Of a stretch of DNA of 64,000 bases, positions 1 to 7,785 are shown one piece after another; positions within the stretch are counted from its first letter, which is position 1; every line of letters begins with the position of its first letter. The DNA comes from RUG695 sp050943135. Lineage in GTDB: Bacteria > Planctomycetota > Planctomycetia > Pirellulales > Thermoguttaceae. A program made the position numbers and the translations under genes. The stretch lies in NCBI GenBank assembly GCA_050943135.1, contig JBMNOP010000002.1, positions 1 through 64,000 of the forward strand. The letters run 5' to 3'. The notes beneath the pieces are model-generated. The model did not search any database. It was given only the letters and a program-made list of their open reading frames with translations, and was not told where the DNA came from.

Positions 1-317
1 GAAAAGTATTGCATGACCTCGCGGGAATCGACCTTGATGCTTCGCCCGACCTCTTCCTCGGTTTCCGCGTCCCAGAGGAAACGCCAGATGGCGATCACCA
101 GGTCGGCGCCTGACAGGGCGTCGCGGTTGACGATCTTTTGGGCTTTTTTGTTCCTCGGCGCGGTGCCGGCTTCCCACACCTTCGGCAGAAGAATAATACC
201 CAGCGTCTCGGCGTGCTTGTCGTTCCAGTCTTGGATCACTTCACGGGCAATCTGCCGCAGTTCGGCGGCATCGCCGGGAGAGGCGATGAAAACGTTATAG
301 ACCTTGGCTTCAAACAT
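1..317 (-). CDS. DUF4062/TIR-like domain protein (partial, C-terminus outside window)
   Basis: The minus strand is open from an ATG at 317 to the window edge (105 codons). The ATG has a good Shine-Dalgarno sequence (GGAAGGAGC) just upstream. The protein begins MFEAKVYNVFIASPGD, and the VFIASPGD motif near residues 9-16 followed by REVIQDWN is the signature of the DUF4062 fold, a TIR-like domain often found at the N-terminus of STAND ATPases and other signalling or immune proteins. A second conserved stretch, SGADLVIAIWRFLWD, is the beta-D region. No effector domain can be seen because the gene runs off the window. The family assignment is by motif recognition; the role is unknown. Confidence 0.6.
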   Translation of the reverse strand, partial: MFEAKVYNVFIASPGDAAELRQIAREVIQDWNDKHAETLGIILLPKVWEAGTAPRNKKAQKIVNRDALSGADLVIAIWRFLWDAETEEEVGRSIKVDSREVMQYF

Positions 318-460
318 GGGTGCTCCTTCCGTCTGATTGTGAAACGGCTTTTATTCTTCCGGCGGCGCGGTCCTTCTTCGCTGGGGGATCTGGCGGCGGC
401 TTCACAATCGGCGCGCCGGCTCGGAGACCGGGTCTTGATTACTTCCTTTTCTTTCCGGTT

Positions 461-1096
461 TTACTTGTCCAAAGCGAAGCACCGCCCGAAGGCAGCGAGG
501 AACCGAAGGACCAGGCCGACAATTATCATCCAGATAAAGCCGCCGATGATCGCAAACCCAGCCCCGGGATATATTTCGCTGATCATAATTCCGATCAAGA
601 CAACCAACGAGGCAAGACCGCCAAGGACAAGAAACGAATTACCAATAAACAAAATCCAACCCGAGGCCGCGATTAGCGCCTTCGCCTCATCGGAAGGCAC
701 GTGGCGACTCGGGGCACTATCCGAAACGGGGTCATCTTCGGAGGCGTCGATAAACCGGGCGCCGCTTCCGGGAACGAACACAGCCTTTTTAACCGCGGGG
801 GCCTCATCAATTGACTGAACAGAAACATCGTCCACCGTGGGGATTTCCGGAACATCGTCCTCAAAAACCGGAAACTCGGGAAGCGATTCCTGACCGACAA
901 CCGGAGGCTCGGGAGGCAAATCGGGGACAACCGGGGGCGGGAATTCCAAGCCCTTCACATTCCTAGCGCGGGTTTTCTTATCCTCCTTTCGAATCATCGT
1001 GTCAGGAGTTATTACGCCGGTTCGCGCCAGCTCCCGAAGCTGGGCGGAATTGACCGGACCGAGCCGTTTGCCGTCCGCGTAGTAGTGGAATTCCAT
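461..1096 (-). CDS. GYF_2 (DUF4339) domain membrane protein
   Basis: 211 aa. Residues 1-50 (MEFHYYADGKRLGPV..) match the GYF_2 pattern: an aromatic start, a GPV turn and a helix with LRELARTGVITPDTMIRK. Residues 53-130 are a Pro/Val/Asp/Glu-rich linker. The C-terminus (about 145-205) has two strongly hydrophobic segments, and the protein ends in GRCFALDK. The start has an AAGGAAGG ribosome site. GYF_2 proteins in planctomycetes are usually membrane proteins of unknown function, with GYF_2 thought to bind peptides. The C-terminal membrane part is shared with the neighbouring gene at 1318-1674, so the two are probably paralogues that differ by presence of the GYF_2 head. Confidence 0.75.
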   Translation of the reverse strand: MEFHYYADGKRLGPVNSAQLRELARTGVITPDTMIRKEDKKTRARNVKGLEFPPPVVPDLPPEPPVVGQESLPEFPVFEDDVPEIPTVDDVSVQSIDEAPAVKKAVFVPGSGARFIDASEDDPVSDSAPSRHVPSDEAKALIAASGWILFIGNSFLVLGGLASLVVLIGIMISEIYPGAGFAIIGGFIWMIIVGLVLRFLAAFGRCFALDK

Positions 1097-1317
1097 AGCG
1101 AAACCTTCCTTTCTTTTGGCCAGTGTTTTTCACGACTTTAAGCCTGCATATTATAGCGCACAAAAAAGGGGTCGCAAAACTGCACAGGGAGAAAAGGCGT
1201 CGGGGTCTCCAATCAAAAGATACGACGAAGAGTAACCAAGACTGGACCCGCGGGGGCGGGCATACCCCCTTTTTTTACGCACCGGCCTTTTTCGCGGACT
1301 CGCGAAATCGGTCGATT

Positions 1318-1674
1318 TTATTTATCCAACACCAAGAACCGGCCAAGCGCACCGAGGAACTGTAGAACCAGTCCGATAAGAATGGGGACGGTGCTCCAGA
1401 AACTCATGACAACAAAACGAAGGTAATATCCCGGAGAGACCAAAAGGGAGACCCCGACACCGACAAAACAGACCAAAAAACAGGTACAGCCAAGGTACCA
1501 AAAAACAGTCCCGGCCGTCGATACCTTATCCGAGGCAATCATCAGAGCCTTCGCGTGATCGGAAAGCGTCGGCCGACCCGGGGCGCTATCCGGAATGGGC
1601 GGATCGGAAATATTGTCCACCTGGTCATTGACCGGGCCTTGATTTTGGCCATTTTGAAAATCGTTCGAACTCAT
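1318..1674 (-). CDS. Small two-TM membrane protein, paralogue of the GYF_2 protein
   Basis: 118 aa. The N-terminal 40 residues are hydrophilic, then two hydrophobic segments follow (about 54-80 and 88-112). The segment SDHAKALMIAS and the ending GLVLQFLGALGRFLVLDK align with SDEAKALIAAS and GLVLRFLAAFGRCFALDK of the protein encoded at 461-1096, but the GYF_2 head is missing. A GAAGAGGA ribosome site precedes the ATG. No known function. Separate promoters are likely because about 220 bases separate the two genes. Confidence 0.65.
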   Translation of the reverse strand: MSSNDFQNGQNQGPVNDQVDNISDPPIPDSAPGRPTLSDHAKALMIASDKVSTAGTVFWYLGCTCFLVCFVGVGVSLLVSPGYYLRFVVMSFWSTVPILIGLVLQFLGALGRFLVLDK

Positions 1675-1768
1675 AGATTCCTCTTCTTTGGCTTGTTTTA
1701 TGTTGGAGTCCGGGCCATGGCGTCTCGATTTTACTCAACGTACAGCGGGTAACCGTCTCGCGTTGTTA

Positions 1769-1799
1769 CATCCCCTCGCACCACGGGGGGATGTTTTTT
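1769..1799 (+). terminator. Possible terminator hairpin
   Basis: CATCCCC at 1769-1775 pairs with GGGGATG at 1787-1793, followed on the plus strand by six T residues. It lies between two minus-strand genes, so no plus-strand transcript needing it is evident; in the minus direction the hairpin lacks a U-tract. Confidence 0.35.
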
Positions 1800-1829
1800 A
1801 TACTTCCTGATTACCGCGGCCGGGACAGC

Positions 1830-2105
1830 TCAATCTTTGTTCCCACGCAACTTGTCCAGCAATTTCTGTCCTTGCGCGGTCAGAGAGGTGAAACATGCGT
1901 CGTCATCGCCGACGCCTCCTGAAATGAACCTTCCTTCCGCAAACCCTTCTCTCCAAATGAGGAGCAAATGACCATAGAAGTTCTGTGGCTTCCCTTCGTA
2001 TTCGCTCGCGATTGATTCCGGTGTCGGTCTATATCCTTTTTCACCGTCACAGTTCTTTTCCAGGTCGAGCAGAATGGCTCGAATTAAATCCATATCCCTT
2101 CTCAT
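1830..2105 (-). CDS. DUF2513 family protein
   Basis: 91 aa from the ATG at 2105, chosen because GAGGT lies at proper distance upstream; an in-frame ATG at 2117 has no ribosome site. MRRDMDLIRAILLDLE is the diagnostic DUF2513 N-terminus, and HLLLIWREGFAEGR and SLTAQGQKLLDKLR match the rest of this small winged-helix-like family. DUF2513 proteins are common near mobile elements and prophages, and their function is not established. Slightly shorter than typical (about 110-130 aa). Confidence 0.7.
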   Translation of the reverse strand: MRRDMDLIRAILLDLEKNCDGEKGYRPTPESIASEYEGKPQNFYGHLLLIWREGFAEGRFISGGVGDDDACFTSLTAQGQKLLDKLRGNKD

Positions 2106-2246
2106 GGTGTACCTCATTGTGGTAATTGCGCCTTGTTTTGCCGAAGCTTTTGACTGAGCAAATTAACAGGCCTGCCCCATGGCCCGCTCGCACAACAACA
2201 GGCATCTTTAGTACTATTATAGCCAGTCAAAAGAAGAGTCGCAACT

Positions 2247-2516
2247 TTGTACAAGGAGAAAAATTTTCGGAGAGTCTTGTTTTTTGGCCGCTTTGGAATC
2301 GGGGCGTATGCTAATTCCGATTGGAGCGCAACGAAAACGTTTATGGTCTGCCCGATGGACATTAACGGCGACGATGACATCTCCGATGGTGACTGTGCGT
2401 TACTTTCGCTGGCCCGGCTTTCCGAAGAGGGTGACGACAATTTCCGCCGCTGCTGCGCTATCGACGACAGTGGCGAGATTTCGAACAGTGACCGTCTGTT
2501 TCTCGTGAATAATTGA
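2247..2516 (+). pseudogene. Decayed fibronectin/dockerin C-terminal fragment
   Basis: The reading frame encodes GIGAYANSDWSATKTF then CPMDINGDDDISDGD and, further on, AIDDSGEISNSDRLFL. This aligns with the C-terminus of the intact cohesin/dockerin protein at 55086-56354 (GTGAYATSDWSGVKSF, CPVDIDGDGDITGGD). The two calcium-loop repeats of the dockerin are degenerate, the fibronectin part upstream is missing and no start or ribosome site is present. A fragment left after decay of a longer secreted protein. Confidence 0.6.
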
Positions 2517-2733
2517 CTTGCCAAACCTGGTGAGAACGACCTGGTTTGCCCCGCCCCACGAGCCGCCGACCCTAACATCGAGCTTGACATTTCTGAATTC
2601 ACGCTCACCCGGGCTGCCCGCCTTTCGCAAACGAGTGGCGAAGTGCCTGGGTTTGGCGACGGCGGACGATTTCATCAAACCCCTTCCGCCACTGACCGCG
2701 AAGCCGAAGCAGGACCGCACCCGTCCGATCCTG

Positions 2734-3261
2734 TCAGGCGTTAGCGGCAGAGGGCTTCTGCTCGCTTTTTGCCTCTTTGATTCTACGGAGGAATACTGAG
2801 GACGCGGCGTCTCCCTGTTCGGCGGCTTTTCGAAACCAATTTACGGCTTCGGTCAAGTCTTGCTTAACTCCCAAGCCGAATTCATAAGAATGCCCCAGAA
2901 GGTATTGTGCCCCGGCGTCTCCCTGCTCAGCGGCTTTTCGGTACCATTTTGCATCTTCGGCCATGTCTTGTTCGACTTCGATGCCATGTTCATACCAAAC
3001 ACCGAGTTCTCGCTGTGCCTCGGTGTCTCCCTGTTCGGCAGATTTTCGGAGCCGTTTTACAGCTTCGGTCATGTTCTGCACAGTTCCGTCGCCGCAGCAA
3101 TAACGAGCCCCCTGTTCCTGTTGTGTTACGGCATCTCCCGCTTCGGCAGCCGCACGAACTGTTTCGATCGGCTCTGCTGCCAGCGCTTCACCTGTGATCA
3201 CCTATGCCAAGAGGAAGACGAGAACCACCGAACCCATCACAGTCCAATTTCGAACCCTCAT
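2734..3261 (-). pseudogene. Sel1-repeat secreted protein interrupted by TAG in the signal peptide
   Basis: The gene should start at the ATG at 3261 (MRVRNWTVMGSVVLVFLLA..), matching its three neighbours, but codon 20 is TAG (3204-3202) where the paralogues have TGG (Trp). After the stop the frame is open to 2734 and carries VITGEALAAEPIETVRAAAEAGD followed by three full Sel1 repeats and a partial one. Translation could only restart at an internal ATG at 3201, giving a 155-aa product without a full signal peptide. Sel1 repeats are short helical-pair solenoids that bind partner proteins. Either a recent pseudogene, a sequencing error or, less likely, readthrough. Confidence 0.75.
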
Positions 3262-3667
3262 AGTCTTTGACCCCCTCGTTAATGCTTGGTCAGATAATTG
3301 TATAGCACCGCTTTCATCCATTCGAAAAATCGCCGGGGTATTCTCCGACCGGGCCAATCATTCGGACAACTTCGTCCACACAAAACAGGCCGGGAAAACA
3401 TTACCGTCCCGACAAGGCGGAACCTCACACGCCCGTGCGGTACCTTCCTTTCAAGTACTATCCACGGCCCTGCCGCAGTTGTACACGAATCTTACCAAAT
3501 AAGCAAGAAAATTCCCGAAGCCCCAATAAAACGCAGACTGATACACACGCGAAGTCGTCGGAATTCCCGATTAACAAACCCAAAAACCCTCGAAAACAGA
3601 TCACCTGTTTCCGAGGGGATGGTCATGGGGTTGTGCAAAGCCTTTAGCCGTTGGCTGCCGAGGACCT
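3262..3667 (-). repeat. Sel1-locus intergenic repeat, copy 1 (leader plus terminator)
   Basis: This stretch contains no gene. It is closely similar to 5403-5809 and, over its first 300 bases, to 7127-7425. Shared blocks include CGAAAAATCGCCGGGGTATT, GGCCGGGAAAACATTACCGT and ACGAATCTTAC(A/C)AAATAAGCAAG. Read on the minus strand, the half next to the upstream gene holds its 3' tail and terminator, and the other half is the leader of the downstream Sel1 gene. Confidence 0.8.
3582..3617 (-). terminator. Rho-independent terminator of the Sel1 gene at 3668-4450
   Basis: On the minus strand a long stem forms between 3617-3605 and 3599-3587 (CCTCGG-AAACAG arms with a five-base loop), followed by a run of five U residues. 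It lies 50 bases after the stop codon of the 260-aa Sel1 protein. Confidence 0.75.
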
Positions 3668-4450
3668 CTACTTGTTTTCCGCCTCTTCGATTTCACGGAG
3701 GCGTACTTTCACCCCGGCGTGTCCCTGCTCGGCGGCTTTTCGGAACCATTTTAAGGATTCGGCCTTGTCCTGCTCAACTCCTTTGCCGTATCCATAACGG
3801 AACCCCAAGAAGAGTTGTGCCCCGACGTGCCCTTGCTCGGCGGCCTTTCGGAACCAATTTATGGCTTCGGTCATATCTTGCTCAACTCCCAAGCCGCCGG
3901 CATAACACTGGCCGAGTTGATATTGTGTCTCGGCGTCTCCCTGCTCGGCGACTTTTCGGTACTGCTCCAGACCTTTTTGGAACCATTTTGCGGCTTCGGT
4001 CTTGTCTTGTTCAACCCCGATGCCTTCTTCATAACACTGGCCGAGTCGCCACTGTGCCACGGCGTCGCCCTGCTCGGCGGCCTTCCGGAACTGCTCTAGA
4101 CCTTTTTGGAACCATTTTGTGGCTTCGGTCTTGTCCTGCTCGACTCCGATGCCGTCGTCATAACAAGCACCGAGTCGCAGTTGTGCCACGGCGTCGCCCT
4201 GCTCGGCAGATTTTCGGAGCTGCTCGGCGGCTTTTCGGAACCATTTTGCGGTTTCGGCCTTGTCCTGTTCAACTCCGATGCCGTCGTCATAACGAACACC
4301 AAGTTCCCATTGCGCCTCGACATCTCCCGCTTCGGCAGCCGCACGAACTGTTTCGATCGGCTCTGCTGCCGGTACTTCGCCTTTGATCGCCCACGCCAAA
4401 AAAAAGGTGAGAGCCAGCGAACTCATCACAGCCCAATTTCGAACTTTCAT
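3668..4450 (-). CDS. Secreted Sel1-repeat protein (260 aa)
   Basis: Signal peptide at 1-29 (MKVRNWAVMSSLALTFFLAW.. ending in a PAAEP region), then AEPIETVRAAAEAGD and five complete Sel1 repeats plus a terminal partial one. The repeat core is AEQGDAxAQxxLGxCYxxGxGVEQDKxEAxKWFRKA (36 residues). The first three repeats carry an extra seven-residue insert (EQLRKS, LEQFRKA, LEQYRKV). Sel1 proteins act as extracytoplasmic or periplasmic scaffolds; the partner is unknown. The gene is 82 bases after the 289-aa paralogue at 4533-5402, with a shortened copy of the common leader between them, so the two may be cotranscribed. Confidence 0.85.
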   Translation of the reverse strand: MKVRNWAVMSSLALTFFLAWAIKGEVPAAEPIETVRAAAEAGDVEAQWELGVRYDDGIGVEQDKAETAKWFRKAAEQLRKSAEQGDAVAQLRLGACYDDGIGVEQDKTEATKWFQKGLEQFRKAAEQGDAVAQWRLGQCYEEGIGVEQDKTEAAKWFQKGLEQYRKVAEQGDAETQYQLGQCYAGGLGVEQDMTEAINWFRKAAEQGHVGAQLFLGFRYGYGKGVEQDKAESLKWFRKAAEQGHAGVKVRLREIEEAENK

Positions 4451-4532
4451 CGTCTTTAACCCTTTCGCTCATGTTTGGTTGGACACTTATTCAACATCGT
4501 TTTCATCTCAGCCGCTTGCGACCCAGAGCTTT

Positions 4533-5402
4533 CTACTCGTTTTCCGCCGCTTCAATTTCATGGAGGCGCTGTTGTGCCGCGGCGTCTCCCTGCTCGGCGG
4601 CTTTTTGGAACCAGTTTAGGGCTTCGGTCAGGTCTTGATCAACTCCGTGGCCGTATTCATAACGAAAACCCAGGATGCATTGTGCCGCAGCGTTTCCCTG
4701 TTCGGCGGCTTTTCGGAACCATTTTAGGGCTTCGGTCAGGTCTCGTTCAACTCCGTCGCCACGTTCATAACAATAACCGAGTCGTAGTTGTGCTGCGACG
4801 TATCCCTGCTCGGCGGCTTTTCGGAGCCAATTTAAGGCTTCGGACTTGTCTTGATCAACTCCCCAGCCGTGCTCATAAAAATAACCGAGTTGCAGTTGTG
4901 CTTTGACGTCCCCTTGATCGGCGGATTTTCGGAGCTGCTCTATGGCTTTCCGGAACCAATTTGTGGCTTCGGTCAGGTCTTGATCAACTCCCAAGCCGTT
5001 TTCATAACAAGTACCGAGTCGCCACTGTGCTTCGGCGTCGCCCTGCTCGGCAGATTTTCGGAGCTGCTCGACGGCTTTTCGGAACCAATTTAAGGCTTCG
5101 GTCTTGTCTTGGTCAAGTCCCAAGCCGTGCTCATAACAAGCACCCAGGATACATTGTGCCTCAACGTCACCCTGTTCGGCAGATTTTCGGAACCATTTTA
5201 CGGCTTCGGCCTGGTCGCGTTCAACTCCGTCGCCGGTTTCATAATAAATCCCCATTTTCCGTTGTGCTTCGGCATCTCCCGCCTCGGCAGCCGCACGAAC
5301 TGTTTCGATCGACTCTGCTGCCGGTACTTCGCCTACGATCACCCACGCCAAGAGGAAGGCGAGAGCCAGCGACCTCATCACAATCCAATTTCGAATTCTC
5401 AT
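4533..5402 (-). CDS. Secreted Sel1-repeat protein (289 aa)
   Basis: The frame is open further upstream, but the start is the ATG at 5402 because the paralogues share the signal peptide MRIRNWIVMRSLALAFLLAW and the AAAGGG ribosome site in the common leader. After the signal peptide come six full Sel1 repeats and a C-terminal partial repeat (residues about 35-285). Repeats two and three contain the seven-residue EQLRKS insert. Preceded by a full copy of the locus leader repeat (5403-5700), which likely carries the promoter; no terminator is seen before the next gene. Confidence 0.85.
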   Translation of the reverse strand: MRIRNWIVMRSLALAFLLAWVIVGEVPAAESIETVRAAAEAGDAEAQRKMGIYYETGDGVERDQAEAVKWFRKSAEQGDVEAQCILGACYEHGLGLDQDKTEALNWFRKAVEQLRKSAEQGDAEAQWRLGTCYENGLGVDQDLTEATNWFRKAIEQLRKSADQGDVKAQLQLGYFYEHGWGVDQDKSEALNWLRKAAEQGYVAAQLRLGYCYERGDGVERDLTEALKWFRKAAEQGNAAAQCILGFRYEYGHGVDQDLTEALNWFQKAAEQGDAAAQQRLHEIEAAENE

Positions 5403-5809
5403 GGTCTTTAACCCTTTCGTTAATGTTTGGCTAGATACTTGTTCAACATCCGTTCTCCCCCATTCGAAAAATCGCCGGAGTATTCTCCGACCGGACCAAC
5501 CGTTCGGGCAACTTCGCCCATACAAAGCAGGCCGGGAAAACATTACCGTCCCGACAAGGCGGAACCTCACCCGCCCACGCGCAACCCTCCATTCAAGCAC
5601 GATCCACTGCTCTACCGCCATCATGCACGAATCTTACAAAATAAGCAAGGGGATTTCCCAAAAAAACACAACCTAACGCGCGCGGAACCGCCAGGACTCC
5701 CGATTAATAAACCTAAAAACCCTCGGAGACAGGATAACCTGTTCCCGAGGGCGTGGGTCGTGGGGTTGTGCAAAGCCTTTAGCCGTTGGCGGCCAAGGAC
5801 CTCTACTCG
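5403..5809 (-). repeat. Sel1-locus intergenic repeat, copy 2
   Basis: Near-duplicate of 3262-3667, containing the leader of the 289-aa gene and the 3' tail with terminator of the 438-aa gene. The tail, with CAAAGCCTTTAGCCGTTGG, is also shared with copy 1. No gene is seen in it. The conservation across the non-coding stretch shows that gene and flanks were duplicated as a unit. Confidence 0.8.
5715..5751 (-). terminator. Rho-independent terminator of the 438-aa Sel1 gene
   Basis: On the minus strand CCCTCGGGAACAGG (from 5751) pairs with CCTGTCTCCGAGGG (ending 5720) around a TTAT loop, followed by TTTTT. Homologous to the terminator at 3582-3617. Confidence 0.8.
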
Positions 5810-7126
5810 TTATTCTGTCGCCCCGATTTCACGGAGACGCCGTCGTGCCTCGAGATCTCCCTGCTCATAGGCTTTTCGATACCATTTTATGGCTTCGGCC
5901 TGGTCTTGCTCAACTCCTTCGCCGAAGTCATAACAAGCACCCAGGAACCATTGTGCCTTGGTGTTTCCCTGCTCGGCGGCTTCTCGACACCATTCTATGG
6001 CCTCGGCTATGTCTTGCTCAACGCCATCGCAGAAGTCGTGCCAGGCATCTAGGAGTTGTTGTGCCTCGGTATCTCCATAACCTGCGGCTTCTTGGAATTG
6101 CTCGGTGGCTTTTCGGAACAATTTTACGGCTTCGGCCTTGTCTTGCTCAACTCCTTCGCCGAAGTAGTAACAAGAACCGAGTCGCCATTGCACCGAGGGG
6201 TTTCCCTGTTCGGCGGCTTTTCGGTACCAATTTACGGCTTCGGCCTTGTCCTGCTCAACCCCTTCACCTAAGTAATAACAATTACCGAGGTAACATTGTG
6301 TCACGGCGTTTCCCTGTTCGGCGGCTTTTCGGTACCAATTTACGGCTTCGGCCTTGTCCTGCTCAACCCCTTCGCCTAAGTAATAACAATCACCCAGGAA
6401 CCATTGTCCCACGGCGTTTCCCTGTTCGGCGGCTTTTCGGTACCAATTTACGGCTTCGGCCTTGTCCTGCTCGATTCCGTCGCCTGTGGCATAATAACAA
6501 CCCAGGGTCACTTGTATCTCTGGGTCTCCCGCTTCGGCAGCTTTTCTATACTGCTCTAGGGCTTTTCGGTACCATTTTGCGGCTTCGGCCTTATTTTGCT
6601 CAACTCCCAAGCCGTTTTTGTAACAATGGCCGAGTCGCCGTTGCATCTCGACGTCTCCCTGCTCGGCAGCCTTTCGGAACTGTTTGGTGGCTTTTCGGAA
6701 CCATTTTGAGGCTTCGGTCTGGTCTTTCCTGACTCCGATGCCGGAATAATACCAATTACCGAGTTTCCATTGCGCCGCGACGTATCCCTGCTCGGCAGAT
6801 TTTCGATACCATTTTACGGCTTCGGCCTTGTCCTTCTTAACCCCTCTGCCGAAGTCATAACAAGAGCCGAGATAGAATTGTGCCTCGGCGTATCCCTGCT
6901 CGGCAGATTTTCGGTACCAATTTGCGGCTTCGGCCGCGCTCCGCTCAACTCCGTCGCCGTCGTCATAACGAGCACCGAGTTCCCATTGTGCCTCGGCATC
7001 TCCTGCCTCGGCAGCCGCACGAACTGTTTCGATCGACTCTGCTGCCGGTACTTCGCCTACGATCACCCACGCCAAGAGGAAGGCGAGAGCCAGCGAACTC
7101 ATCACAATCCAATTTCGAACTCTCAT
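5810..7126 (-). CDS. Secreted Sel1-repeat protein (438 aa)
   Basis: Start at 7126 by comparison with the paralogues; signal peptide MRVRNWIVMSSLALAFLLAW, mature part from about residue 30. Ten complete Sel1 repeats and a partial one. Repeats three, four and eight are 43 residues long because of an EQYRKA/KQFRKA-type insert. Repeats five to eight are nearly identical at the DNA level (GCGGCTTTTCGGTACCAATT on the plus strand recurs), which indicates recent internal duplication. It is the longest member of the family and the first in transcription order. Confidence 0.85.
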   Translation of the reverse strand: MRVRNWIVMSSLALAFLLAWVIVGEVPAAESIETVRAAAEAGDAEAQWELGARYDDGDGVERSAAEAANWYRKSAEQGYAEAQFYLGSCYDFGRGVKKDKAEAVKWYRKSAEQGYVAAQWKLGNWYYSGIGVRKDQTEASKWFRKATKQFRKAAEQGDVEMQRRLGHCYKNGLGVEQNKAEAAKWYRKALEQYRKAAEAGDPEIQVTLGCYYATGDGIEQDKAEAVNWYRKAAEQGNAVGQWFLGDCYYLGEGVEQDKAEAVNWYRKAAEQGNAVTQCYLGNCYYLGEGVEQDKAEAVNWYRKAAEQGNPSVQWRLGSCYYFGEGVEQDKAEAVKLFRKATEQFQEAAGYGDTEAQQLLDAWHDFCDGVEQDIAEAIEWCREAAEQGNTKAQWFLGACYDFGEGVEQDQAEAIKWYRKAYEQGDLEARRRLREIGATE

Positions 7127-7425
7127 GGTCTTTAACCCTTTCGTTAATGTTTGGCTGGATACTTGTTCAACATCCGTTCCCCCCCATTCGAAAAATCGCC
7201 GGGGTATTCTCCGACCGGACCAACCGTTCGGGCAACTTCGCCCATACAAAGCAGGCCGGGAAAACATTACCGTCCCGACAAGGCGGAACCTCACACGCCC
7301 ACACGCAACCCTCCTTTCAAGCACGATCCACTGCTCTACCACCGTTATGCACGAATCTTACAAAATAAGCAAGAGGATTCCCCAAAAAACACAGCCTAAC
7401 GCACGCGGAACCGCCGAGGCTCGCG
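7127..7425 (-). repeat. Sel1-locus leader repeat, copy 3
   Basis: Leader of the 438-aa gene, homologous to 3262-3560 and 5403-5690. The similarity stops near 7425, which marks the edge of the duplicated unit. The remaining stretch to 7545 holds no gene; a weak GGGC/GCCC hairpin at 7469-7481 followed by TTTT on the minus strand could end the small phage-like gene upstream. Confidence 0.75.
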
Positions 7426-7545
7426 ATTTTTGCAGAAATCTATCCGTCGTTTTCCGATAAAACCAAAAGGGCGGTCTGCCCCTCAACCCGAACGAACCGC
7501 CACCCTACCCTCTGCCTCAATTCCAACACCTCCCCAACCACCCCC

Positions 7546-7785
7546 CTACAAATCAATAATCACATTCGTCATCCCGGGCCGTCCCCCTTCAAGCCGGGCG
7601 AGTTCCCCCATGCAAACCCGGAACTCTTCCCGGGCCCCGCTCCGGTCGAATTGGGTCTGAACACCGTCGATCGACATCAACAAAATCGAGTCGTTCCCCG
7701 CCAGAAAATTCTGGAGCTGTTCGATCCGCCGATAAAGAAACTCGATCCGTGCCGTTTTCATTGCTCCGTATCCCTCGCTTGCCAT
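7546..7785 (-). CDS. Small phage-like protein, possibly gpW-type head-tail joining
   Basis: 79 aa. After MASEGYGAMKTARIEFLYRR it reads IEQLQNFLAGNDSILLMSIDGVQTQFDRSGAREEF, a helix-hairpin-helix pattern like gpW family head completion proteins (short helix, a beta turn containing DGxxxxFDRS, second helix). It starts 3' of the decayed terminase, with AGAGGT upstream, as in many tailed phages where gpW follows terL. The match is pattern-based and short, so the call is tentative. An internal ATG at 7761 is an alternative start. Confidence 0.45.
   Translation of the reverse strand: MASEGYGAMKTARIEFLYRRIEQLQNFLAGNDSILLMSIDGVQTQFDRSGAREEFRVCMGELARLEGGRPGMTNVIIDL

Noticed and set aside
3202..3204. 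TAG as recoded amino acid
   Set aside because: Other genes in the window use TAG as stop (for example the Gfo/Idh gene ending at 12090), so general reassignment is unlikely.
3298..4386. Long plus-strand open frame of 362 codons with Arg/Leu-rich repeats
   Set aside because: It lies exactly opposite the Sel1 repeats; the repeated codons of those genes produce it. No ribosome site, no known domain.
5845..6732. Plus-strand open frame of 295 codons
   Set aside because: Also antisense to a Sel1 gene, with a repeat pattern following the Sel1 period.
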